A stretch of DNA of 64,000 nucleotides from Picochlorum sp. 'celeri' (Eukaryota > Chlorophyta > Trebouxiophyceae): positions 806,001-870,000 of the forward strand of contig JAACMV010000018.1 in NCBI GenBank assembly GCA_010909725.1, written 5' to 3'. A program made the position numbers and the translations under genes. This document shows positions 21,012-32,204 of the stretch, in pieces (the stretch's first letter is position 1; every line of letters starts with the position of its first letter). The notes under the pieces are model-generated. The model was not told the DNA's origin and made no database searches. It saw nothing but the letters and a program-made list of their open reading frames with translations.

Positions 21012-23279
21012 ATGAGCGATGTTGAAGAAGAGCCCCAAGGCGGGTCTTTCGGGGTTTTAGATGAAAAGAGTTTATCATCAAAAGTGATAATAAGCCAATG
21101 GTGCACCACGATGGATATTGTGGTGCTCGTAACGGAGAATGGCCAGTTGCAGTTATTCAGACTCAACTGGGAACGGTTGTGGAGTAAACAGCCAGAGTCT
21201 CCTATTACGTGTGTTCAATGGAGACCTGATGGGAAACAACTCGCGTATGGTGACGAAAATGGTGATGTATTTATCTTGTCTGCTGAGGACGGATCGGTCG
21301 TGGAGCATCGGAAAGTGATTGGCGATGGGAGGAAGGCATCTGCTCTGTGTTGGGTTCAGTATGACATCTCACCGCACTATTCACATGTTGGTGCCCCGCT
21401 CGGGTATCGGGCTCCGCAACTTTTACATTCAAAGAGTATTGAAGAGGAGTTTAATAAATCCTCTGAAGAATCCCGATACTCGAATCCAATTTTATTGGAT
21501 GGGAATGGACAATCTATCAGATCAAGCATGCTCACCCTTGTGTGTGCTGTTGATAATGTGGGGAATGTTGTTTTGTGTGGAGAAGGACTGCTTCCGTTAC
21601 TTACGTTTCACATTGACGGGTTTGATGAGAAGGCGACGCATGTGTCGATGGCCATGTCATCCAATGCAGAACAAATTTCCGTCTCATGGAGAGATGCACA
21701 TGGCAGTCTGTGTCTGTCTACATTTGATATCTCTGCCGTGCCTCGCCAGGCAGTCACACTACACACTGTAGGACTCATATTTTCAGATACGTTGAGGGAT
21801 ATTGAGATGCTATACAAAATTATCCAAAATATCAAGGATGATGTGGCTTCTGTTGACGAGAGTAGGGACAGTCATATGAGTGTTCTTCGGGATATGATTG
21901 GAGGGTTTCGAGACGGTGAAAAAGACATTTATGATTTAATGATACGGGGATATTATTCTTTGGAACTGAAGAATTTTGTTGCCAAGGAGTCAGACCTGAA
22001 AGAGGCCGCGAAAGGAGTCGATGTTGCAATATCAAGAGTATGTAATGACATTGTACGGTATCTGCAGCCTTGCCTGGAGAGGATATCGTTTCGATTAGGT
22101 GAGCTCAGGGGATATGCTTCGAGTCCAATGTCCAAGCCATATTTAGGTCTAAAAGCGTGGGAGGTTGGAAAATGTGAAAAAAGAATTCTCAACCTTTTAT
22201 TGCTGTCAGAGCACCTGAGAGAAGTTGCCCTGAAATCTGCCCGGTCGCATAGGAAATTGTACACATATTTCGCGATGCTGAGTGCTCGTGATTCGGGTGA
22301 CAAATACCCAAGTCTATCAAAGGCTTCCATGAGTGAGATTGAAGATTTAATCACGTCTGGATATTTCAAGGAGGATTTGCAATCGATGCTTGGTGCCATG
22401 GTAGGGGAGCATGACAAGGATGACCAGGAGCTTTTGGCGTGCATTTTTAAGTCACAATGTGAAATGAAAGAAGCTTCTATGAATAGCATGGGAAATATTC
22501 ATTCTTCACTGCAAGAGAGCGATGCCAATGAGCAAGAGGAGGATGCCATGTTTGAGCGTGTGTTGCATGACCTTGAGAAATGGCTTGATGGGGATGAGTC
22601 TCTCAATTACGTGGATAGGCTTATCCAGGAGTCAACAGAGGAATCTGTGCCTTATGGGATATATGGTGTAGACTGCTTCAAAGCCATGTTTCTTCACATA
22701 ATATCCAGGCCATGTGACCAGCTCTCCTCCTTTGTGAAAATGATTCATCAGTGGACATTGATGCCTACTATCGGCTCCAAAGATTGTCTTTCTATATTAT
22801 ACGATCAAGAAGATAAGATTTTGGTGACATTCACGTGTTTCGAGTCATCATCTTTCTGCGAGATACAGATCAGGGATCCTACTCACATGACCATTATTGG
22901 TGGCAGTCTTCCAGGGGAATCCATCACCGAATGTTTGGACTATAAAGGCGATTCTTTACTCATTGCGGCGGTTGTAGATGGGGGCTCTAACCTCTATATG
23001 ATTCCGAAAACCCATTGTCCATATTCTCGTACAGCTAGCACATGGACGGATGAAATAGCACATGCCCTCCAGCAGGAGATTGAACAGTCCCCCATTGACC
23101 ATACAGTGTGCAGGACACTGCATGATCCTTCCAAACAGATGATACGACCATTTGCTTCCAGTTCCTCGAGAGGAGTTGCCCTGGCAATATTCAAACCTAA
23201 TCATGCTGTGATATATGACCTGGAGGACGATGGCCTCGAAGAAGATGAGATGGAGGAGAGTTACGAAGATGACGAATGA
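21012..23279 (+). CDS. APC4: Anaphase-promoting complex subunit 4
   Basis: A 755-residue intronless protein. The first 260 residues match the APC4 WD40 domain (ISQWCTTMDIVVLVTENGQL, ERLWSKQPESPITCVQWRPD, GDENGDVFILSAEDGSVV). Residues 270-480 form the helical APC4 long domain (IGGFRDGEKDIYDLMIRGYYS, AISRVCNDIVRYLQPCLERI), and a second propeller half follows. The C-terminus is strongly acidic (DDGLEEDEMEESYEDDE). APC4 is a scaffold of the APC/C ubiquitin ligase that drives exit from mitosis. A TTG codon lies two codons upstream in frame; the ATG at 21012 is the natural start. It converges with the NIPA gene over 41 bases, where a palindromic TGTACA could serve both 3' ends. Confidence 0.85.
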   Translation: MSDVEEEPQGGSFGVLDEKSLSSKVIISQWCTTMDIVVLVTENGQLQLFRLNWERLWSKQPESPITCVQWRPDGKQLAYGDENGDVFILSAEDGSVVEHRKVIGDGRKASALCWVQYDISPHYSHVGAPLGYRAPQLLHSKSIEEEFNKSSEESRYSNPILLDGNGQSIRSSMLTLVCAVDNVGNVVLCGEGLLPLLTFHIDGFDEKATHVSMAMSSNAEQISVSWRDAHGSLCLSTFDISAVPRQAVTLHTVGLIFSDTLRDIEMLYKIIQNIKDDVASVDESRDSHMSVLRDMIGGFRDGEKDIYDLMIRGYYSLELKNFVAKESDLKEAAKGVDVAISRVCNDIVRYLQPCLERISFRLGELRGYASSPMSKPYLGLKAWEVGKCEKRILNLLLLSEHLREVALKSARSHRKLYTYFAMLSARDSGDKYPSLSKASMSEIEDLITSGYFKEDLQSMLGAMVGEHDKDDQELLACIFKSQCEMKEASMNSMGNIHSSLQESDANEQEEDAMFERVLHDLEKWLDGDESLNYVDRLIQESTEESVPYGIYGVDCFKAMFLHIISRPCDQLSSFVKMIHQWTLMPTIGSKDCLSILYDQEDKILVTFTCFESSSFCEIQIRDPTHMTIIGGSLPGESITECLDYKGDSLLIAAVVDGGSNLYMIPKTHCPYSRTASTWTDEIAHALQQEIEQSPIDHTVCRTLHDPSKQMIRPFASSSSRGVALAIFKPNHAVIYDLEDDGLEEDEMEESYEDDE

Positions 23280-23320
23280 CAATATGTACATGAGCAAATA
23301 AATAAATAATTGTGCAACCA

Positions 23321-24775
23321 TTAGCCCATCAGTGTATTTGAGTTTTTCCGTGATGACAACAAACTCACTTCCTGCTGCAGTAAATCTGACAAAGAGTTTG
23401 GCTTTGTTACCTCCCGTAATGCTGGACTATTCAACCGGTCTATTGACGATACTTTTTGAAGAGTCTCTTGCATCTCTAGATCAAGATCGCCGCTATTCTT
23501 AGGCTGAATCGAGGACTGCTGCTGCATTCGATGTTCATTGAAATACCCAGACAGCCCCATGGCCACTGCCCCAAATATTGCTAAAACCAGCCCCAACGTC
23601 AGAAGAACGAGCGATCGATGTGGTAAATTCTTCATTTCATCAAAATAAATCATCCCTTGCAGCACACTCATTCCCAACCAAAACGCCTGCATCAACGGCA
23701 TGATCAACGTTGCTGGATACAACTTCAATCCTTTATCACTCTGTCGAATCCAGAAACCCGCAGATATGATGAATGACATCACGATCAACCATGTATACCA
23801 ATCATACAAAGAATATGGCATGGCTCCAGCTATATACGTCAGAGACTTGCTAAAAAGCACAGACCATGCCCCAACAAAAGAAGACACAGCAGAGAACAGC
23901 AGTGCAGCTGTAAACATTCTAAGCGTGCTAGGATCCCCAGGATCTTCAATCAAATCAGTCTCATTCGACCCAGGAATATCCCAAATTGCAGTACCTCCTG
24001 GGAACAACTCCTTCCCATCCACAAAGAATTGCTCTCGACTCTTCCTCCGAAGCCTCTGCGCAGCACTCCTCTGCGCTGCTTCGGCAACCCGCCGTCTATG
24101 ATGGATCCATCTCCAAAGAACATGAAGCATGGCCATTGTACATCCTAGTCCTAACAAAAATTTCTTCATTTCTGGTGTCGACCACTGCCCTCTCAATTCC
24201 AGCGGGGTAAACCCAACCTCTGGCGGCCCATTCATCAATATAAATACATTTCCCACCAACACAACTCCCACCCCAATAGCAGTAGAAATCTCTGGCTGAA
24301 TACCAAGCAGCTGCTTCGAAGCAACTGGAATCACCACAAACTGCAATGATCCCAACCCAGACAACACAGTCTGTGACGCAAATCTCATGCTCACAAACCT
24401 CATCAAATTCCCAATACCAAACAAGGTCCATCCCAACAGAGAATACATCTTGGCACCCATGTACTGTCTCTTCCATCTCCCATCAGGCCTCTTCCATCGA
24501 GGCCCATTCACACTGTGACTCCCATGGAATCCATTCATCCCACCTGGTCCTCCCCCAGACACTGGCGGGGACACAAGACTACCACTCAAACTCCTTCCAT
24601 GGTGATACTGACCACCACCATGCCCCTGAAGAGTCCATGAATTCCCAGCCATGGACGATTCCACAATGCAGTGAGACACTTTGACCACCGTCTGCCCATA
24701 CACAATGAGCAACGACCCAGCCACGTGCATCATCGCCCCCACACCATTCATATTAATATGCATTGGCCCAAACAT
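23321..24775 (-). CDS. NIPA-family magnesium transporter-like membrane protein
   Basis: A 484-residue intronless protein with about nine hydrophobic spans. The N-terminal span (MMHVAGSLLIVYGQTVVKV) is followed by a Gly/His-rich loop (about 45-95), then core spans typical of the NIPA/DUF803 family: YSLLGWTLFGIGNLMRFVSM, AIGVGVVLVGNVFILMNG, FSAVSSFVGAWSVLFSKSLT and PLMQAFWLGMSVLQGMIYF. The loop around 220-290 is charged and unusually long, and a cytosolic Ser/Leu-rich tail of about 75 residues ends the protein. NIPA proteins transport magnesium in animals; the substrate in algae is inferred from the family only. Confidence 0.75.
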   Translation of the reverse strand: MFGPMHINMNGVGAMMHVAGSLLIVYGQTVVKVSHCIVESSMAGNSWTLQGHGGGQYHHGRSLSGSLVSPPVSGGGPGGMNGFHGSHSVNGPRWKRPDGRWKRQYMGAKMYSLLGWTLFGIGNLMRFVSMRFASQTVLSGLGSLQFVVIPVASKQLLGIQPEISTAIGVGVVLVGNVFILMNGPPEVGFTPLELRGQWSTPEMKKFLLGLGCTMAMLHVLWRWIHHRRRVAEAAQRSAAQRLRRKSREQFFVDGKELFPGGTAIWDIPGSNETDLIEDPGDPSTLRMFTAALLFSAVSSFVGAWSVLFSKSLTYIAGAMPYSLYDWYTWLIVMSFIISAGFWIRQSDKGLKLYPATLIMPLMQAFWLGMSVLQGMIYFDEMKNLPHRSLVLLTLGLVLAIFGAVAMGLSGYFNEHRMQQQSSIQPKNSGDLDLEMQETLQKVSSIDRLNSPALREVTKPNSLSDLLQQEVSLLSSRKNSNTLMG

Positions 24776-25571
24776 GATTCACATCCATCTATCGACCTCA
24801 ATCCTCACATATCAATGCAGTCAACACGCATGGGACTTTTTAAAGCGATTTCAGGGTCCTCTTGTAGCATCCCTGGAGATCGAAATCGTATACTATGTAT
24901 CCTTTGAATTTTGTATGGCGATGATTCATGAATAGAACAGCATGAACATGTCGATGCAAAAATATTCCAATTCAGGAGATACGGAATTAAAGATATGTTC
25001 TAAATCCGTATATCCCGAATTAAAGAATATTCTGTGCATGACTCTGTCGCTGTTGCCGTTACTACCAACGACGACTGCGTCCCTTCATTGCGTTTTTAAT
25101 CAACAAAAATAAACTAGAATACCTTTTGCATATTTGTGTGTTGTGAGACGAAGAGGCCTCCCCGTTGGATTTGTCTTTCGGGGTTTCAAGTTTCATCTCT
25201 CGGACGACCTCTGACTCGGGTACCTCTGCGAGTCGGACAGAAATACGGTGCACTAAAAGCTCGATATCTTGTATTCAGGAGGTATGTGTTGTGTTTGGTG
25301 GGAAGGTGTGCGTGGCGACGTCTCGGGCGTCTCTGACACGTTGGCGACGGTCGAGTGTTTTGCGTCATCATGTGACGATATTGGTTGATGTTGTCGGATT
25401 ATTGAACGTTTGATGTTGTTTTCTGGGAAGACATGCGTGTACTAATGTTCAAATATCGTCTTTACAGGATATGACCTTGGTCTTCTTGGAGGCGAGTGTT
25501 TGAAGGAGACGAGCTGGTTGCTTTTTGATCAAGTCGACTAACGAGAACAAAGAGGAAATACGGTGATAGTA
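24776..25571. promoter_or_regulatory. Divergent intergenic region with a possible 5'-UTR intron
   Basis: 796 bases between the NIPA and ACT-kinase starts. A good donor GTATGTG at 25282 and a pyrimidine-rich acceptor TTTACAG ending at 25467 could bound a 186-nt intron in the 5' leader of the kinase. No protein or RNA gene was recognised. Confidence 0.35.
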
Positions 25572-27434
25572 ATGGCGACGCAGCCGCCGCTGCCCAGGAC
25601 GCAGAGCAATGCGAGTGGAGAAGCTGGGTCTTTGGGTACAAACGGGAGTGGTAGTTTTGGTGCACATGGGATGTCGTTGTCTCAAGGGGGGAGTTCGCTT
25701 CCAATATCTCAAGGACTGAGCAAATCGTTTACACGAAGAGAGAGTTCGCGAGGGAGTATGTTGATGAGGAGGCAGAATGCACGGCAGGATGCGCTCGACA
25801 GTTTTTTGTCAACACTTCGCTCAAGGGGTACGATTGATGTCGACCAGGACGGTTTTATCGACAGTATGAGAGAGCATTTTGAACTTTTACCATCGAGATA
25901 TGCGACGAATGTCAACACGAATTCTTTGGATGTATTGAATCACAAGAGATTGTTGGATAGTGCAAGGTCAGATCCTACTGCAGTGTCATTTCAAGTTCGT
26001 TCTGTCGATGTGATGGGCTTGCATAGTACCAAGTCGTACGGTAGTTTTGGTTCTCAAGCGAATTCGTATCAGCATTTGAGGGCCATTGGTGAGATGTCGC
26101 CACAAAAGTCGTCACTCCCTCGCCCAGCGTTTGGGTCCTCTCCCAATCTGCAGGCTCTTGTGTTTGAAGTGGAGGATAAGCAGGATGGTGATAGTTCGTT
26201 GCTCAATTTTTATGAAGTGACAATTGCGTCTGTGGATCAGTCAAAGTTATTAAGTAGGCTGTCTGAGTGCCTTAGTGATATTGGCTTGAACATTTGCGAG
26301 GCGCATGCATTTAATACAAAAGATAGGTTTGTGCTGGATGTTTTCTTGGTGAATGGTTGGCAAGATGAAGGTGGTGTGGATGCGCTGGAAGATGTGCTGA
26401 GTGCAAGATTGCAGGAACTGCCTCCGCCAGGATTGGATGGGAGGACAGATTCTGATCTTGTAAGCATGCCGACACGGGATAGGTTGGCATATCAGGAATT
26501 GGAAATGCGTGTTCCAAAGGAGGAGTTAGAGCTCATGAAGAGGAGCACGCAAGATGATGATTGGGAAATAGATCCGGGGGATATTGCATTTCATGATAGA
26601 ATTGCGAGTGGAGCATTTGGAGACTTGTTCAAGGGAACATATTGTGGCCAAGAGGTGGCCATTAAGATTTTGAGGGGAGTGCAGAATGATTCGGTTCAAT
26701 ATCAGGAATTTTTACAAGAAGTTGCAATTATGCGAAAAGTTAGACATAAAAATGTGGTGCAATTTATCGGTGCCTGTACTAAGAAACCACATTTGTGCAT
26801 CGTTTTTGAATTTATGAAGGGAGGGTCGGTGTATGACCATTTGAGAATATCAGGCTTGTATTCCACGACTCATGTGTTAAGGATAGGTTTGGAGGTGTGT
26901 CGTGGCATGGATTATCTGCACAGGCGGAAGATTGTTCATAGGGATTTGAAAGCAGCAAATTTGCTATTGGATGAATATGGAACAGTAAAGATTGCAGATT
27001 TTGGTGTGGCACGAGTCATGGATTCTCCAGGCATCATGACGGCAGAAACTGGAACGTATCGATGGATGGCGCCAGAAGTTATAGAACATAAGCCATATGG
27101 GCAAAAAGCTGATGTATTCTCGTTTGGTATTGTGCTGTGGGAGCTTCTTACAGGCAAAGTCCCATACAGTGAGATGACACCATTGCAAGCAGCAGTAGGT
27201 GTTGTGCAAAGTGGACTTCGACCTGAAATACCCCCACAATGCCCAGCTCAACTTGCAGATATTATGAGGCTTTGTTGGCAGCGGGATCCGTCTGTGCGCC
27301 CTACGTTTGAGGTACTGAAGAACAAATTCGAAGCCATGTACGAAAAGTCAAAAGAGGCGCCCAGTGATTCAAATGCAACACCACTCAAGGACAAGAAGGG
27401 GTTCCTTGGGCGCCTGAGACAGCCCAGAACGTAG
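25572..27434 (+). CDS. ACT-domain serine/threonine(/tyrosine) protein kinase, STY8/17/46-like
   Basis: A 620-residue protein. A Ser/Gly-rich N-terminus precedes an ACT-like domain at about residues 205-285 (LLNFYEVTIASVDQSKLLSRL, DIGLNICEAHAFN, RFVLDVFLVNGW). The kinase domain starts near 335: GAFGDLFKG, VAIKIL (about 361-366), HRDLKAANLLL (about 456), DFGVAR (about 476), APEVIEH. This pairing is typical of plant Raf-like STY kinases; Arabidopsis STY8, STY17 and STY46 phosphorylate transit peptides of plastid precursors, and that role is inferred. The ATG at 25572 is preferred to an in-frame GTG nine bases upstream. A spliced 5' leader is possible. Confidence 0.87.
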   Translation: MATQPPLPRTQSNASGEAGSLGTNGSGSFGAHGMSLSQGGSSLPISQGLSKSFTRRESSRGSMLMRRQNARQDALDSFLSTLRSRGTIDVDQDGFIDSMREHFELLPSRYATNVNTNSLDVLNHKRLLDSARSDPTAVSFQVRSVDVMGLHSTKSYGSFGSQANSYQHLRAIGEMSPQKSSLPRPAFGSSPNLQALVFEVEDKQDGDSSLLNFYEVTIASVDQSKLLSRLSECLSDIGLNICEAHAFNTKDRFVLDVFLVNGWQDEGGVDALEDVLSARLQELPPPGLDGRTDSDLVSMPTRDRLAYQELEMRVPKEELELMKRSTQDDDWEIDPGDIAFHDRIASGAFGDLFKGTYCGQEVAIKILRGVQNDSVQYQEFLQEVAIMRKVRHKNVVQFIGACTKKPHLCIVFEFMKGGSVYDHLRISGLYSTTHVLRIGLEVCRGMDYLHRRKIVHRDLKAANLLLDEYGTVKIADFGVARVMDSPGIMTAETGTYRWMAPEVIEHKPYGQKADVFSFGIVLWELLTGKVPYSEMTPLQAAVGVVQSGLRPEIPPQCPAQLADIMRLCWQRDPSVRPTFEVLKNKFEAMYEKSKEAPSDSNATPLKDKKGFLGRLRQPRT

Positions 27435-27468
27435 ATATTATATATAAGTCTGTTTTCACATTCGTTAT

Positions 27469-27473
27469 GTAAA
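27469..27473 (+). terminator. TGTAA polyadenylation signal of the ACT-kinase gene
   Basis: TGTAA lies 35 nt after the kinase stop and 18 nt before the stop of the convergent purine permease. Confidence 0.5.
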
Positions 27474-27490
27474 TAAATAAATCGCTACGT

Positions 27491-30424
27491 CTATGTGGAA
27501 GGCGAGTCCTGATCGTCTTCCTGATCAGGGAAGAGCATTTTGAGTCGCAGGGCAGCTTCTGATTGAATCCGTGTCAAGTTTCTCGGTGCTGAGGGTGAGG
27601 CATGAATATCTGGCACCTTATCTAGACTCTGCTCTTTGATTTCTTCCCTGATCTCAGGGGCAGCCGTGTCCTCAGGAATCGCCATGTCCTGATCATGCAT
27701 ATTGTACGCTAGTGAAATGCCTCTGTCTATAATAGATGAGTCTGAAGTCTCCCCCTCACTATTACTTCTATGATCATCATCAGGCTTCACATCCTTGGCA
27801 TCTGATGCCTCTTTATCGTCATCTTTCGAAATACTCGGACGAGTGGCAACAAGATTTAAGGAACCGTCATGTTGCAATTCAATTTGCTCATCACAAGAGC
27901 TTTCGCTCCCACCGAGATCCAAATCGAGAAGCTGGAAGTTCCCAAACAGCTGCACGTCATCCTCTTGTGGCTTGTCCTCCACATTTACAAAGTTCATCGA
28001 CTGTGATTTCTTCATCGTGGTGTTCAGGCTCGGGAAACGTGGTTCTGGGAATGCATGGGCTCGCTCCAAAGCCACCTCGTCTTCTGGCGAAGAACCATCT
28101 GCCATGTATCTTTCTGGCATATAAGGATCAGGACTCGCTCCGGAGAGTGGCGCTCTATTTGGACTTCGACTTCCATACCAGCCATGGTGACTCTTGGAAT
28201 GCTGCATCCTCCTGTGCATGGGAATAGGCTTGGTATCTTCAACCGCATTTCCCAAGTTCTTTGTTGTTGTCGGATTAGATTGTACTGAATCCATATCGCT
28301 CATGTCTCTCACAGATGTATTACCAAATACTTTTCTAGCAACAGCACGCTTACGAAGCACACTTTTCGATACAGAACTATCATCAGCTCCGTCATCATTT
28401 CCTTCCTTTGGAGGAGAAAACCTCTCCCTAGCCTTTTGCACAAGGACTCCAATCCATCGAGGTAGATGCAAGATAGCATACATCATAAGACCCGCAATGA
28501 CTCCATATGCAATTGAAAATGTGAATGGCATAATGATGATCGTCAGAAAGGCAGGTATGGATTCATACACATCATCCCACTGAATGTGGTCCACATGGGC
28601 AATCAGCATAATGCCCACAAGGATCAAAGCAGCACCAGTCGCGTATGGAGGAATGGAAGAAAATATTGGACTGAAGAAGAGAGAAACAAAAAAGAACATC
28701 GAGATGACAATGGGCACGATACCTGTGCGCCCACCCTCTTCAATCCCCGCAGCCGATTCTAGATACACATTGACTGGGCTGATCCCCATCATACTGCACA
28801 CAATAATACCGAGACCGTCGGATAAAAAGGCCCATTGCTGTCCTTTAAATTCCTTCTTCTCAGATACAAAATGAGGATATGGGTTTGGTTCCACTCCACC
28901 ATTCATTTCAGCCAGATTAGCTTTAATGTTCTTCACCTCCTCCAAATCATGCACATCATAATAGTCCATCTTCATGTAATCATCCAACAGGTACGCCATG
29001 GATAACAATATCCCCGTGCAATCCAAAATATCAATATATAATAGAGTGAACAGCACGAGCCAAAAGTGACCATTCCCCACAGCAGACCAATCCCACTGGA
29101 GCCCTGTCCCTGCAAGGGTCGGGGCAGCAACAACCTGTTTGAATGTTTCCATTCGTATGGCTCCACCAGGTATTGACGATCCAGCTCCAAGATACGATGC
29201 TGAATGTCCTGGAATCCACGATATAATCGTCACAAAAGCGACGCCGATGAACAAAGCACCTTTCACGCGCCACGCTGTCAACAAGGCCATGATGACTCCT
29301 CCTGCAATCCCCAACCACATTGTGGCTGATCGCATTTCATTCGAGGCACATGCATACACAGTCGCAGAAGCTTCATCAACATCCGAAGGCGTTATATTAC
29401 TCAACACTGAAACCGCGCTCCGTTCCAAATCGCTCAGTCCTGTGAAATTCCCTGGCAAAAAGTTGGTCGAGGCTACATAAATGTACAACCGATCTTCCGG
29501 CGGGCAGCCCCCAAGCGTCGTCAATGTCGTCCCATCAAACACAATAACACCCAAATTTCTCAATCCTGTATACGCAAGCAGCAAACCCATCCCCACTGAT
29601 CCAGCAAATGCAATATTCGCTGGCATGTATCGCATAATCCCTCCTCGTATACCCGACACAGAGAGTGCAATGAATATGAACCCTTCTATAAACACTGCAA
29701 CCAACGCTTGCTGATACGTCAACGTCTCTTGACCGACAACCTGGTACGCAAAGTAAATATTAATACCAATACCAGGGGCCAAGCCGAGAGGCAAATTTGC
29801 AAAGAACCCAATGATGAAACACGATATCAATGATGCAGCTGCTGTCGCCGTCGTCAGACTCAATCTCAACTCTCCCATACAATCAACAGCTTTTGGATTC
29901 GCACTCGTAAACAAACACGCATACCCTCTCAAATCATACTCTTCTTTGTAGCACATGGTGGCTGGATCACAGGTACCAGCCGTTGTTTCCAATATCTGAG
30001 GGTTCAATGCCAACACATACGCAATCATCAAGAATGAAATCGTCCCAGCCCGAAACTCCGTCGTAAACTTGGCCTTTCGAGCCTTGAATGCAAAAAACCG
30101 TCCAATCTACACGAAAAACACAGTCACAATCACCACGGAGTGTATGAAAAGACAGGCTGTACAATACAGAACACATACCCAATTCCTTCGAGCCCATTCG
30201 TTCATCCTATGAAACATCCTATCAAATTTCGACATTGCATCTTCCACACCATCCTTCAAGAACGACACGCTCCCTCGAGCATACGACGCACTTCCATTAC
30301 TGGCCCGTCTGAGAAACCCAAAGTGCTGTCCACCGAAAAGCTTCTCCGGCGATAATCCTTCATCCGCCCCATTCATACCCCGGCTTGAATTCCCCTTTTC
30401 AACTTCTGAAAACGTATCCCCCAT
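27491..30424 (-). CDS. AZG-type purine (adenine/guanine) permease, two exons, long C-terminal tail
   Basis: Exons 30424-30179 and 30106-27491 join over a 72-nt intron (30107-30178, GTATGT...GTGTAG), giving 953 residues. The join creates MNEWARRNWIGRFFAFKARKAKFTTEFRAGT, restoring the family's first segment before the span TISFLMIAYVLALNP. About 12 to 14 spans follow, with landmarks FANLPLGLAPGIGINIYFAY, WIPGHSASYLG and GISPVNVYLESAAGIEEGGRTG. This identifies the AZG branch of nucleobase transporters, which import adenine and guanine. A tail of roughly 300 residues after the last span is Ser/Asp-rich, much longer than I would expect for AZG proteins. The first ATG of exon 1 (30424) is used; an upstream TTG is rejected. 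Confidence 0.87.
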
Positions 30425-30707
30425 ACCTACCGTCGATTCAACACACAAACGCTAGTTGCTTCCAAAAGTAGCGATTGAATCCTTGGTCGTTACACAAAGA
30501 CCCGTTCAGACGGATTTCCACCCCTCACCTGTTCCTAGTGAACTAAATAAATTCGATAATTCAGTCAACAAGGCAGGATACTGGATGCACAGTCACCATG
30601 AGGGAATTCCCCAAACGTAGGGTTGTTCTTCTACCACCGTCAAAGACAGGTATACGCCTGGAGGAATACTACTCGTATATATATATTAACAAATTAAAAC
30701 TATGAAA

Positions 30708-32006
30708 TCAACTGTGAGAAGCTGTGCAAAAATGTCTCAATGTATCCTCCAAAACCGAATCATCATAGTCCCCAGTAATGACACAATTGCCCAGGTCACC
30801 CTTGAGCAAAATAAGTCTAATGGTTCCGTCTTGGACTTTTTTATCCACTGCCATGTATGACTTGAATTCATCCACAGTCATTCCTTCAGGTGGGGTGGTA
30901 GGGAGCCTTGCTTTGATGATGAGTTTTTTAATTCTCTCATCCAGTTCATTGCTGATCCACCCCAATCGCTTTGACATGTCAGATGCCATGATTATACCAG
31001 TACCGACGGCTTCTCCGTGAAGCCACGTACCGTATCCTGCCGCTGCTTCAATCGCATGACCGAATGTATGTCCCAAATTCAAGGTCGCTCGGACACCACC
31101 CTCTTTCTCATCCTCTGCCACCACCTCTGCCTTGTTGGCACAGCTCCTCTGGATGGCATAGGTGAATGCCTCTGGGTCTCTCGCAAGCAACCTATCCATG
31201 TTCTCTTCCAACCATACAAACAATTCTGCATCTCGAATAAGACCATATTTGATAATTTCCGAAATACCGGATGCTAATTCACGGTCTGGAAGGGTATCTA
31301 AAGATGCAGTATCAATCAACACACACTGAGGCTGATAAAATGCACCAATCATGTTTTTACCCAAAGGATGATTCACACCAGTCTTTCCCCCTACAGAAGA
31401 GTCCACCTGAGCCATAACCGTCGTCGGTACTTGTATGAAATTCACCCCACGCTGATATGATGCAGCAGCAAAACCAGTCATATCTCCAACAACCCCTCCC
31501 CCAAGGGCCACAAACGTCGTCCTTCTATCAAGTCGACACTCCAACGCCTTGTCCCAGATTTGTGAAAGAACATGCACTGATTTATACTCCTCTCCATCCG
31601 GCAGGATGACCACATCAGCCTTGATCCTACCATCTTCTGTAATAGCTTTGACACACCTATCCAAGTACAGAGGCGCAATCGTCTCATTCGTCACAATGAG
31701 CGCCGTCTTCCCAGGAATATGTTTACGAAGAAGCTCTCCTTGATCCAAAATATCCTTTCCGATGTAGATTGGATACGAACGTTCCCCAAAATCGACATGT
31801 TCAATTTCCATGGCTGCTGAGCCCGCTGCCGATGCGTGACAGATACTCATTCCATTGATATTGCTTCTGGATGAGAATGTGGCTGTTCGTCGTTCCTCAC
31901 CACCTCGTGGGTGGTGGGAATGATATCGAGCTCTCTGTGCTGTTCCAGAGTGGAAAAGTCTGTGAACAACTCCTCCTACCTTGACTGGTAACGTCGCGAT
32001 TGCCAT
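30708..32006 (-). CDS. aroB: 3-dehydroquinate synthase, plastid
   Basis: A 432-residue intronless protein. The first 68 residues ([28 protein letters not shown]) form an Arg/His/Ser-rich plastid transit peptide. The enzyme begins at [17 protein letters not shown] and shows the NAD-binding loop [13 protein letters not shown], then [42 protein letters not shown], and the zinc-site regions [11 protein letters not shown] and [11 protein letters not shown]. It converts DAHP to 3-dehydroquinate, the second step of the shikimate pathway, in the plastid. It is monofunctional, as in plants, and not part of an AROM fusion. Confidence 0.93.
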   Translation of the reverse strand: MAIATLPVKVGGVVHRLFHSGTAQRARYHSHHPRGGEERRTATFSSRSNINGMSICHASAAGSAAMEIEHVDFGERSYPIYIGKDILDQGELLRKHIPGKTALIVTNETIAPLYLDRCVKAITEDGRIKADVVILPDGEEYKSVHVLSQIWDKALECRLDRRTTFVALGGGVVGDMTGFAAASYQRGVNFIQVPTTVMAQVDSSVGGKTGVNHPLGKNMIGAFYQPQCVLIDTASLDTLPDRELASGISEIIKYGLIRDAELFVWLEENMDRLLARDPEAFTYAIQRSCANKAEVVAEDEKEGGVRATLNLGHTFGHAIEAAAGYGTWLHGEAVGTGIIMASDMSKRLGWISNELDERIKKLIIKARLPTTPPEGMTVDEFKSYMAVDKKVQDGTIRLILLKGDLGNCVITGDYDDSVLEDTLRHFCTASHS

Positions 32007-32204
32007 GTCTATTCGCTTTTCCTTGTATTCTAATGCATGGTATCCAGAAGGAGGAGGGCGTATCTATGATACAAACCTCGGATCAGATGGATGGATGGAG
32101 CATTCTCTTCCTTGAAAGAAACAAAAAGAAAGAATTGGTCTTTCTTTTTTAGGAGACACGGGTGACGATGCATTCCCCCTGGGTTGTTGTATTTTTTCAT
32201 AATA

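Noticed and set aside
27736..28583. Plus-strand ORFs over the purine permease gene
   Set aside because: They lie antisense to the continuous permease coding frame and have no protein features.
30107..30448. Separate small membrane protein in front of the purine permease
   Set aside because: Its last part is translated intron; the first 82 codons are exon 1 of the permease.
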